In this document: positions 51,167 to 60,100 of the stretch, piece by piece | How positions within the stretch are numbered: position 1 is the first letter of the stretch | Layout of the letters: every line of letters begins with the position of its first letter | NCBI RefSeq assembly: GCF_030064125.1 | Contig: NZ_CP125957.1 | Span: 4,830,501-4,894,500 of the forward strand | Length of the DNA stretch: 64,000 nt | Origin: Pseudomonas sp. G2-4 | Lineage (GTDB): Bacteria > Pseudomonadota > Gammaproteobacteria > Pseudomonadales > Pseudomonadaceae | Direction of reading: 5' to 3' | Translations under genes and position numbers: made by a program | Notes under the pieces: model-generated | Databases searched by the model: none | The model's input: the letters and a program-made list of their open reading frames with translations, nothing else | Told to the model about the DNA's origin: nothing

Positions 51167-51213
51167 TTTTTACTCCTTATCCGAAACGATGCCTACTAGC
51201 AGAACTGATAGGT
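51167..51213 (-). promoter_or_regulatory. lux-box-like palindrome and -10 before the 486-aa gene
   Basis: TACTAGCAGAACTGATAGGT (51194-51213) fits CT-N12-AG with inverted arms CTAxCAG/CTGxTAG. On the reverse strand, TAAAAA starts exactly 21 nt after the box, as at the other sites, and 30 bp before the chosen start codon. Confidence 0.6.
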
Positions 51214-51259
51214 TCTGGCGATCCGCTCATAGCGTTACATTATCCATATCCGATATGCG

Positions 51260-53635
51260 CTACGGCCTAAGATTCTGCACATCCATAAGCGGCAACGGCA
51301 CAATAAGACAGGCAAACTTCCACTCTTCATCATCCTCTCTTTCAGCCATCAGGATCGCAAACTTCGCCACTGGGCTTGCGGAGGGATCATAACGACCATC
51401 ATGCGAAAGAAAACCTTCGCCATACAGTTTTGTGAACGTAGTTTCATGAAGGGGCACCTGAACTTCGTCACCGTCCTTGTTCCGGTAAAAGAACTTCAAC
51501 AGCAGCGAATGGCTGACTATTTCCGTTCTAAAAAAATAATCAGAAGATTGATGCATCACGACCGCGATTGACTTTTGTAACGAGCCACCGGATTCCCGGG
51601 TCATCTCAATTTCTTCGAGCGTAACGGCGACACCGCCTTGACGAATAGGCGGAATAAAGCGCTTCTGATTGACAAGTCCCGGTGTCGGCTCAGGCTCATC
51701 TTCGATTTTGGCGGTCGACCCGTTAGCCAGCCTGTAAACAAGTTCAGCACCGTCCAAAGCAGCGCCTGACATTCTGTAGCCCGAGATCTGATCCCCCTCG
51801 GACCTTGCCGTTACCATGAACACCAGTGGATCGATGCTTATATCGCGTTTGACGATACTTACCAGTGCCCGATTGCTATTGCCGTTGCCCGCCCGGGCCG
51901 TAACCAGCACACGCTTCTGGTAGCCCGTGATATTGGCGTCGTTGGGAGCGACATAAACGCCAGTGCCGCTATCGATAGTACCGGTGTCGCCGGTTTCACC
52001 AGGCAAGTTCATGACACTCCAGACCAACCCGGTCGCGGCAGGCTCCGTCTCGAATGAAACCCTTCCCCGAGGTCCGACAACAGGTTCGATCGGGCTGATG
52101 ACAAAATTAGTCAGGCTCGGCGCCACCTTGCCTAACAACGCCAGATCACCGGTGAAGTAGCCGGAACTCGGTCGCACTGCATTCTGCGTGCGAAATAACA
52201 GGCCATTGAGTCGAAAGAGATCAATCTCCGGGACCGTAGAGGTAAAACGCTCGAAGCTGTCGTCCAACACTGCTCTAAGTAACGACTCGATGCGCTCGAT
52301 AATCGGTCCCAGGTGCGGTTCGACCTGGGGTTTACCGATGAAGGTGTCGGGCGATACCTTGCATATCTTCAAATTCTCCTGGGCGGTCTCCGGTTTCAAC
52401 GACAATTGGCCATCCGCCGCTGTGGAAAACTTGAAGTTTTGCTGCCAACGCCACTTCACGGTCATTGAACCCGCGACCGGTTCATTATTATTGGTCACTA
52501 CATTAACCGGTGTCGGTTGTTTTCCTTCCCAGCGCAACACCAGTAGGTCCTTGGTTATTCTGGCGAAGAACTCGCACACCACCGTAGTCCCTTCTTTTTT
52601 TGAGAATGGCAATGTGAAGCCGGATGGCAAGGCAAGGCTCTTGATATTGGGCACGCCGGTTTGGGTAGCCACCGATGCCCTGCGTGCCCCATCCGCCGGG
52701 CTCAACGACTGGATATGCTCTCCTGCCACCCCTTCTGAAACCACCTCGATGGGGGCTTCGTTAATCCGCTGGAACCCATCGGCAACAATGTGCTTGAGCA
52801 AGAAATGGTTACCCAACAGGAGCGTCGCCGACAACGGCTCGTCCCCGCCGCCCACGGGAATCAAATAATGCATCCCAGTGTTCGACGGTGGAATAGCGGC
52901 TTCTTCTTCCGGGCCGCCCCCTTTCATCAGGATAAATATCAACACCTCGCCTTCGCCAAAATTGGGCGCATTACGCTCATCCCCGCCCGGCGCTGGATGG
53001 GTTCGAAGGAAAAATTTCTCGGGTTGCAGCAAGTCAGAGGGTTCACGCGTCAAGGTATTCAATTCGAATACTTTCTGTTCGTCGCACCATGCGTCGAATT
53101 TTTCCTGGAATTTTCGACCCGCAATCAGATCCTGCTCCATGCTGTCGCCGACGGTGACGTACAAGTGGGTGCCTTTTGAAAGGTCCAGCGTCACACGGCC
53201 GAGTGTGTCTAACGTGCCTGGCTTACCCAGCAATTGAATGGCCATGCGCAGGAGAGGACCATTCAGCGCATCCGCCAACCCTATGCGGGTCACGGACTTG
53301 ACACGCTCACCGGCTTCCTGATTAAGGGTAAGTTGCGTCCCGCCAATAATACGCATGGTCAGGGTCGCTTCAGATGACGTTATGCTGGATGTTTCGAACG
53401 ACAAGCGTGGCGCATCGAGAAGGTAGTCGTATAAATAGTCCCACTGACTTGATGAATACTCGACAAGAAACGTAAGTGGCTTGAAGTACTGGTCACTGTC
53501 AAATCGTTGAAAGTATTCTTGAAGCAATAGTGTATTGGTTTTGCTTTGGTCATACGCCAGAATGGCGTCCCACCCCATGGTTCGAGGTTTCCCTTCCAGC
53601 CAGGATACGAAAGCGGCCACTGATTCTCGAGGCAT
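51260..53635 (-). CDS. Large beta-rich protein of unknown family (791 aa), paralogue of the 809-aa protein
   Basis: The start at 53635 ('MPRESVAAFVSWLEGKPRTM') aligns with the start of the 809-aa paralogue; longer frames to 53725 lack a better ribosome site. Long identical blocks with the paralogue include 'LLLGNHFLLKHIVADGFQRI' and 'VPNIKSLALPSGFTLPFSKK'. It too has the Ig-like region around 550 ('GTIDSGTGVYVAPNDANITG'). It heads the leftward run, directly downstream of a divergent promoter region with two lux-box-like sites. The direct repetition with the gene at 47150 shows a recent duplication. Confidence 0.75.
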   Translation of the reverse strand: MPRESVAAFVSWLEGKPRTMGWDAILAYDQSKTNTLLLQEYFQRFDSDQYFKPLTFLVEYSSSQWDYLYDYLLDAPRLSFETSSITSSEATLTMRIIGGTQLTLNQEAGERVKSVTRIGLADALNGPLLRMAIQLLGKPGTLDTLGRVTLDLSKGTHLYVTVGDSMEQDLIAGRKFQEKFDAWCDEQKVFELNTLTREPSDLLQPEKFFLRTHPAPGGDERNAPNFGEGEVLIFILMKGGGPEEEAAIPPSNTGMHYLIPVGGGDEPLSATLLLGNHFLLKHIVADGFQRINEAPIEVVSEGVAGEHIQSLSPADGARRASVATQTGVPNIKSLALPSGFTLPFSKKEGTTVVCEFFARITKDLLVLRWEGKQPTPVNVVTNNNEPVAGSMTVKWRWQQNFKFSTAADGQLSLKPETAQENLKICKVSPDTFIGKPQVEPHLGPIIERIESLLRAVLDDSFERFTSTVPEIDLFRLNGLLFRTQNAVRPSSGYFTGDLALLGKVAPSLTNFVISPIEPVVGPRGRVSFETEPAATGLVWSVMNLPGETGDTGTIDSGTGVYVAPNDANITGYQKRVLVTARAGNGNSNRALVSIVKRDISIDPLVFMVTARSEGDQISGYRMSGAALDGAELVYRLANGSTAKIEDEPEPTPGLVNQKRFIPPIRQGGVAVTLEEIEMTRESGGSLQKSIAVVMHQSSDYFFRTEIVSHSLLLKFFYRNKDGDEVQVPLHETTFTKLYGEGFLSHDGRYDPSASPVAKFAILMAEREDDEEWKFACLIVPLPLMDVQNLRP

Positions 53636-53737
53636 GATCGGACCTTCATAGGGTGTTAATAACATCGAAACGGCCATGATCCGACCTGATAATTGGTTCA
53701 AGTCGCTCTCATGGAACCGCGTCAATCAGACAACTGT

Positions 53738-53784
53738 GTTATACCCCCGCGACACAACAATGAACACTAACAGAACTACTAGGT
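53738..53784 (-). promoter_or_regulatory. lux-box-like palindrome and -10 for the leftward operon
   Basis: CACTAACAGAACTACTAGGT (53765-53784) fits CT-N12-AG. On the reverse strand TATAAC (53743-53738) follows after exactly 21 nt, the same hexamer and spacing as at the LuxR gene. Transcription would start about 95 bp before the 791-aa gene. Confidence 0.68.
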
Positions 53785-53839
53785 TTCGATGGTTTTGGAC
53801 GGGGGCCGGACCACGTCGCCTCTCTTTTTCTACCCTGCT

Positions 53840-53859
53840 GCCTAACAGTTCTGCTAGGT
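53840..53859 (+). promoter_or_regulatory. lux-box-like palindrome before the rightward operon
   Basis: GCCTAACAGTTCTGCTAGGT shares the CAGTTCTG centre and CCT...AGGT ends with the P. aeruginosa lasB-type box. The -10 on this side is less clear (TACGTT at 53877 or TTTACC at 53880). It is 77 bp before the start of the 208-aa protein gene. Confidence 0.62.
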
Positions 53860-53935
53860 AGGCAAACTGCACTTTTACGTTTACCGTCTCTTCAGCCCGC
53901 TCCCTCAACGCGATCCTCATTTGAGAGCAAACATC

Positions 53936-54562
53936 ATGAATCGTTTATCAGTTGGGATAGGTTCAACATTCAACGACCGTCATTTCCCCATGACTGCGCT
54001 GGTTATAATGCTCTTGTTCAGCGCTCATGGGAGTGCTGCAGATACTAAAGCCTCAACCATTGTAACGCACGACAGCAGCTGGTCGAACTCAAGATCGGAG
54101 AGCAAGTCGTACGAAGAAGGCGTAGATGGACAAGGGTATATAAAATGCGCGGCCAACAAAGTCATGGTGGGACGTGAGCACGATGGCGATGAAAACGGCA
54201 GCACCCGGCATAAATGTGCGAGTCTTAAACAAAATGACACGCCGCTGACCGTCAATACAAAATTAGAATACACGGCGAAATATAATAACGAATCCAGTGA
54301 GTATAAGTTTGCCTGCCCCACTAACGAGGTTATGACCGGCCGTGGCCACTACCATGATGAAAATGGCCCGACTTGGTACTTCTGTGGGAAAGTCATTGAT
54401 GCCTGGGGCGATCCCATGCAAGTGGGTAATCGCACCTGGACAGACGATATAAAGGAGTCCAACAGCAGTTACACCTGCCCTGCAAATACCGTCATGACGG
54501 GGCGTGGCCACCGAGGCGATGAAAACGGCTGGACCCAATATCAATGTGCAACACTTTACTAG
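53936..54562 (+). CDS. Secreted protein with three Cys-bounded GRxHxGDENGxT repeats (208 aa)
   Basis: From the ATG at 53936 the protein has a signal-like segment ('MTALVIMLLFSAHGSAADTK'). Three units of about 50 residues follow, each ending in a disulfide-like loop: 'CAANKVMVGREHDGDENGST', 'CPTNEVMTGRGHYHDENGPT' and 'CPANTVMTGRGHRGDENGWT', each closed by a Cys 4-5 residues later. The D-x-D-E-N-G core could bind calcium. I know no named family. It is followed after 61 bp by a related 330-aa protein and then by the full-length Rhs gene. It is probably exported to the periplasm or outside. Confidence 0.78.
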   Translation: MNRLSVGIGSTFNDRHFPMTALVIMLLFSAHGSAADTKASTIVTHDSSWSNSRSESKSYEEGVDGQGYIKCAANKVMVGREHDGDENGSTRHKCASLKQNDTPLTVNTKLEYTAKYNNESSEYKFACPTNEVMTGRGHYHDENGPTWYFCGKVIDAWGDPMQVGNRTWTDDIKESNSSYTCPANTVMTGRGHRGDENGWTQYQCATLY

Positions 54563-54623
54563 TCAGCAATATCCACTCGACAGCCTGCTGCCGTGTCTTT
54601 CCATTTGACATCGGGTATATAAA

Positions 54624-55616
54624 ATGATCCGCACTACTTTCCACGCCTACGGCTTCGCCCTATTGTTCGGCCTAACCCTGCTTCCTGTAGCGATGGCCAC
54701 TTCAGAGCCTCCTGCCACTGGCGCTATCATCATTCTTCGCGATAAAGATGACGCTACCTGCTCGTTGGAAATTCCTGCTGAAGGTAGTGGCTTAACATAT
54801 CGGTATGAGCTAGAGGCATTCGGCACGAAATGCAAGGGGTTCGTAGCACGGACTATTGAGTTTGTTGAGCTCCCATCGGCCCTTAAAATTTTTTTGAGCG
54901 ATGATAACTGGTGTTCCGAAAGCAGCTCAGACCAAGATTTTTGGATAAAATTAAGAACCACAAAAAAATCAACGACAGTCGGCATAACGAAAATCACTAC
55001 ATTATTCGATTACAACCGGAACGTCATTATCGGCCCCGGCCTTCTGCTGGAAAACAAGTATCAAAAAGTAGACGGTGAGGTGCTCGACAAGCTGTCCTGT
55101 ATCAAAATAGTAGCTTCAAGAGCATTCAATGTTCCGTTGCCGCCGGCGGCGACTGAGCGTGATCGTTCATGGTCCGGGTCTCATCCAGAAGACCACGTTA
55201 ATCTCACTTGCCATTCCAACCAAATCATGACCGGCCGCAAACACATGGGTGACGAACAGGGTAACACCTACCATGAGTGTGCCACGGCCGTTCAGTCCGG
55301 GGCGAGTGTAGTCATACAAACCATTACAAAATCCACTGGTATAAAAGAGTCCGCCGGCATCTATTTCGTCTGTCCGAATAATAGAGTCATGATCGGCCGC
55401 GAACATATCGGTGACGAGAATGCGGACACCTATTACGGATGCGCACCGGCCACCCATGCTGGCAGAAACCTGACGGTCACGCCCCACGGTTGGAGCGATT
55501 CAATGAAAGAAGCCAATTCTGAGTTCCGCTGCCCTACTAACCAGTTTCTTATCGGCAGATGGCACCAAGGCGACGAAAACGGTAGTACCCGCTATCGCTG
55601 CGCCACCCTGCAATAA
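54624..55616 (+). CDS. Secreted protein with N-terminal domain plus three GRxHxGDENGxT repeats (330 aa)
   Basis: A signal peptide ends near 'LLPVAMA|TSEPP'. Residues 30-175 form a separate beta-like domain with Cys residues ('ILRDKDDATCSLEIPAEGSG', 'LSDDNWCSESSSDQDFWIKL') that could be a small crystallin-like sandwich. The C-terminal half carries three repeats of the same type as the upstream protein: 'CHSNQIMTGRKHMGDEQGNT', 'CPNNRVMIGREHIGDENADT' and 'CPTNQFLIGRWHQGDENGST'. It is co-directional with its relative and with the Rhs gene 60 bp downstream, so these three look like one transcript. Confidence 0.78.
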   Translation: MIRTTFHAYGFALLFGLTLLPVAMATSEPPATGAIIILRDKDDATCSLEIPAEGSGLTYRYELEAFGTKCKGFVARTIEFVELPSALKIFLSDDNWCSESSSDQDFWIKLRTTKKSTTVGITKITTLFDYNRNVIIGPGLLLENKYQKVDGEVLDKLSCIKIVASRAFNVPLPPAATERDRSWSGSHPEDHVNLTCHSNQIMTGRKHMGDEQGNTYHECATAVQSGASVVIQTITKSTGIKESAGIYFVCPNNRVMIGREHIGDENADTYYGCAPATHAGRNLTVTPHGWSDSMKEANSEFRCPTNQFLIGRWHQGDENGSTRYRCATLQ

Positions 55617-55676
55617 GCATCCGACAGCCTGCTCTCCGGCTGGCCGCCCCTCTTGACTCAACCTAGGTAAGCCGCC

Positions 55677-57173
55677 ATGACAACGTCTAATGTGGCAAAC
55701 TCCAATGCCTTCAACTTCATGAGTTTCCTGTCCGCCAGCGTCGACCCGCGCACCGGTCAGTACACCATCGCCATCGACCTGCCGGAACTCAAGACCAACG
55801 ACCTTTGCGGCCCCGCCGTACCGCTGAAACTGGTGTTCAACCCCCTCAACAAGCTGGACTCGGGTTTTGGCGTCGGCTGGAACCTCAACCTGTCCCAGTT
55901 CACTCCCGGCGACCGCATCCTCGCCCTGTCCACCGGCGAAACCTTCAAGGTCACCGGCAGCGGCACCAAGCCTGAGATCAAGGAAAAGAAACTCGACAGT
56001 TTCCACTTCTTCAACGACGGCAACGACATCTACCGGGTCGTGCACAAGGCCGGCTTGATCGAAACCCTGAAGGTCGGTGGCAGCGGCGATGGAGAGGTCG
56101 CCCTGCCCGTGCAGATCCATGCCGCCTCCGGGCACAAGGTCGATTTGTCCTACACAGGCTTTGGCAACGGTCAGCGCCTGGAATCGATCAGCGACGACTT
56201 GGGCGCGCTGCTGCAGATCAACCGCTCCAGTGATGACTCCTGGGTCGAGTTTCTCCTGCACCCGGAGGCCGGCGCGGACGGCAAGCCGCTGGCGCGTTTC
56301 GAACTCAAGCTGAACCCCAGGCGTGAGGTGGTCGAGATCATCCTGCCCACCGTGGAAAAGGCCAGCTGGCGCTTCGACTATCAGCAGGTGCGCGGCCTGA
56401 GCTGCATCACGGAGGTCAAGACCCCGGTCGGCGGGCACGAAGCCATCGAGTACCTCGACCTTGGCCATCCTTACCCGGGCAATACCGGACGGGTGAACCT
56501 GCCACGGGTCACTCGTCATCAACTCTTCCCCGGCTGTGAGCAACCGTCGATGGAAGTGACCTACGAGTACACCCTGGAAAACTTCATCGGCAACGGCTCC
56601 AACATCAACTGGGAAAGCAACGGCCTGGACCAACTGTACAAGACCGATCGCAGTTACACCTACGGCTCTACCGCCAAACATAAAGTCGGCGGCGGGACTG
56701 TGCGCACGGTGCAGCGCACCTTCAACAGTTTTCACCTGCTCACCGAGGAATGCACCACCCAAGGCGATTGCGTGCAGCGGCTGATCAACACTTATCACAC
56801 CGTCGAAGGGACCTTCGAGCAACAGCCGGCGTATTTCCAACTGCCCAAGACCGTGGAAAAGCGATGGGAACTCATCAGCGATGTTACCCAGGCCCGCAGC
56901 GAAACCCTGACCACCGACTACGACAACTTCGGCAACCTGCTGGAGGAATGCGAGCCTAACGGCGTGCGCACCGTGTACGAATACTACCCGGTCGGTGGAT
57001 ACGTGGACGACGACGGTGACGTGCACTGCCCCCATGACCCGCAGGACTTCGTGCGTAACCTGCGCAGCCAGACGGTGCACCCGGCCGAGGGTCATGAAGG
57101 CCAGGCACCGGTCCTGCGTACCCGGTATCGCTATGTGGAATTGCCGCCGCTGGAGAACACCCTGGATGAAGGC
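55677..57173 (+). repeat. Long inverted duplication, right arm (1497 bp)
   Basis: The first 499 codons of the full-length Rhs gene match 42706-44202 on the other strand without any change in length. The break in similarity is sharp, right after the codons for 'ENTLDEG'. Confidence 0.9.
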
Positions 57174-60100
57174 TTCCTGGCGGTATGCAACGAAGACCTC
57201 ACGCAAGTACTGGGCAGCACCGAAATCACGCTGCAGAACACCCGGCGCCGCTATCTGGACATGCCGGACAAACCTTTCCTGCATGGTCGCCCGGATCGCC
57301 AGGAAGAAACCCTGTATGACAAGGACAGCAGGGGTAAAACCGCCTCCGTCAGTTGGCGCTATAGTCAGGTCGATGGAGAGCTGGGGGCCAAGACGCTGCA
57401 CCAGACAGTAGAGACCCTGACCGGGTACAACGGCAGCCAGCAGGTCACCACTTCACAAGTCTCCCGCTTCAACGGCGAAACCGTGCAGCAGGAGAATATC
57501 GACGGCGTTAAAACCGCCTACCAGTACGACGTACTGGGCCGACTGCTGGAAGAACGCACGGCTGTGGATACACCGGTCGTAGCCTCCCAGCACTACGTCT
57601 ATAACCTGACGTCTGCAGACGGGCAGCAAGCCGGACAAGAGCAGACGGATGCCAAAGGGGTCAAGACCCGGCTGCTGTTCGATGGCGCCAACCGGGTCAT
57701 CGCAGAGCAGCAGCAGCGACGGGACAGTGAAAGCGGCAAACTCGTCTGGCGCCAGACCTACACCGCCCAGCATGATGCCCTGGGGCGCAAAGTCAGCGAG
57801 ACCGTCTGCGACTGGCTGGCCGACGCGCCTTTGCCCTTGACCAGTCATTTTTCCTATGACGATTGGGGCGCGGTGTGCCGAGCCACCGGGCCCGACGGCG
57901 TGACCCAACTCAGCGAGCAGCGGTTCGAAGGCAACCGCCTGATCATCTGCACCTGGCAGGAACATGTCGAACGGCCCAATGTGCGGACCCAAAGAAGCGA
58001 GACCCATTACAACCTCTTTGAACAGCCCGACAAGGTGCGACGCCTGGACGCCCAAGACAATACGGTGGGCTGCCAGGACTATGCCTACGACGGCTACGGC
58101 AATTGCGTGCGCGAGGTCGAAACCCTAAGAGACCCACAGAGCGATACACCGCAAGATCTACAGCGCACCACTCGATACGCCTACGATGCCTGGGGCCGCA
58201 TGCTACGAACTGTGCTGCCGAACGAAGACTGCATCGATCGCACCTTTGCCGACTACAGCATCAGTGAATTACCTACGCTTTTGCAGGTGACGCCCGGTAA
58301 CGCCGCGCAACCGGTCGTAGTGCCGGGTACCCAGCAATTTGACGATCTCGAGCGGCTGACCGAACGCAAAGTGGGTCTACGCAGTGAGCTCTATCGTTAC
58401 GAGGGCGGGCATATACAGCCTCACCAACGGATCACTCCCGGCAATCAGACACTGACCTACCGCTACAATCTGCCGCTGACCCAGCAGCCCTTGGCCATCA
58501 CGATGGCCGAAGGCCCCGAATCCACCTATGAATATGACCCGCTGAGCGCCGCCATCACCCAGGCCATCAACGATCAGGGTCAACGCGACTATGAGTACAC
58601 GCCAGAAGGCCACCTGGCCTCGGAGCGTTGGCACGACAGCCACGGCATCGATCAAAACACCCGTCATCACACCTCACTGCAAGGCAGGCCATTGCGCCGC
58701 GAAGACGATGGCGCAGTGCCAACGCAGTACCAGTACGACAGCGCGGGCAGGCTGATACAGGTCACCCAGGGTGAACTGGATGGCCTGAAAGCCGAGTTCA
58801 CCTACAGCCTCGATGGCCTGCTTGAACGCAGTACCAGCACCGACCTGGCCAACGGTCATCGCCTAGTCACCGAGCTGGAGTACGACGAGCATGGCCGCGA
58901 AATCAAACGAACCCTGCGGGTAGACGGCGAAGCCGACAGAGTCTTGTCCATGGTCTGGCAAGACGACGATCAATTACGCAGCCGTCGCCTGGAAAAAGCC
59001 GGCCAGACATTACTGGAAGAACATTTCAAATACGACTCACGTAACCGCCTGACCCACCACACCTGCACAGGCGAAGCGTTGCCGACCGACCACTATGGCA
59101 ATGCCATTATCGAACAGGTGTTCCGCTTCGACGCCCTGGACAACATTGAACGTTGCATCAGTCGTTTTGCCGATACCAGCATCGACGACGCACGTTTCAC
59201 CTATGATGCGGATGACCCCTGCCAACTGCGAGAAGTCAGCCACAGCCACGCTGCGTATCCGCAACTGCAAACCTTTGGCTACGACGCCGAGGGTCATCAG
59301 CTCAACGATGGACAAGGTCGGCGGCTGCGCTACGACAAGTTGGGTCGCTTGCTGGAAGTGCGCAGCGCCGATGATGCGGCCTCGCTGATCAACTACCGCT
59401 ACGACGGCCATGACCAACTGGTTGGGGTGCGCCACGGCAGTGAACCGGAGGCCCTGCGTTTCTATCAGGGCTACCACCTGAGCTACACCTTGCAAGACGA
59501 CGTGCTGATCCAGTTTTTGTACGACGGTGATCGCCCGTTGGGCCAGCAAACCCCCGAAGCGACCGATCAAAGCATGCTGTTGCTGACCGATGCCGCCAAT
59601 AGCGTGATCGGCGAGCAGCGCGTGGACGGGCTGCATGAAACCACCTATAGCGCCTATGGCGAGCGCCGCGAGGACAATGGCCTGAAGGGGTTGCTGGCCT
59701 TTGCCGGAGAAGTACGCGAGGCCGTCATTGGCTGGTATTTGCTGGGGCAAGGCTACCGCGCTTATGACCCGGGGCTGATGCGCTTCCATAGCCCGGACTC
59801 GTTGAGCCCCTTCGGCACCGGTGGCCTGAACCCCTACGGCTATTGCCGGGGGAACCCGATCACCTGGCGCGACCCCAGCGGGCACCGTGCCCAGCCGGTT
59901 ACACCGTATCGAGACGAGGATCCGCCTTATCGGGATCCGATCGAAGAGCCCAAGAAAAGCGTAGGCGTTGCCCAATGGATCGGCCTGGGTGTGGCGGCGT
60001 TGTTCCTGGCTGCCACGGTGATAGCGATGCCCTGGAGCGCGCCAGCTACCATCGGCCTGACCACCTCCTTTGTGGTCGGTCTGGTCGGGATAGCTGTCCA

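Larger units (their letters stand above)
53636..53935. other. Divergent promoter region of the Rhs island
   Basis: This 300-bp gap is AT-richer than its neighbours. It holds two lux-box-like palindromes, one oriented to each operon by the position of the possible -10 boxes. No gene is seen in it. Confidence 0.7.

Noticed and set aside
55500..57401. A 633-codon open frame opposite the Rhs gene, with a twin opposite the truncated copy
   Set aside because: Both are shadows of the duplicated Rhs coding sequence. The existence of two copies only reflects the inverted duplication.
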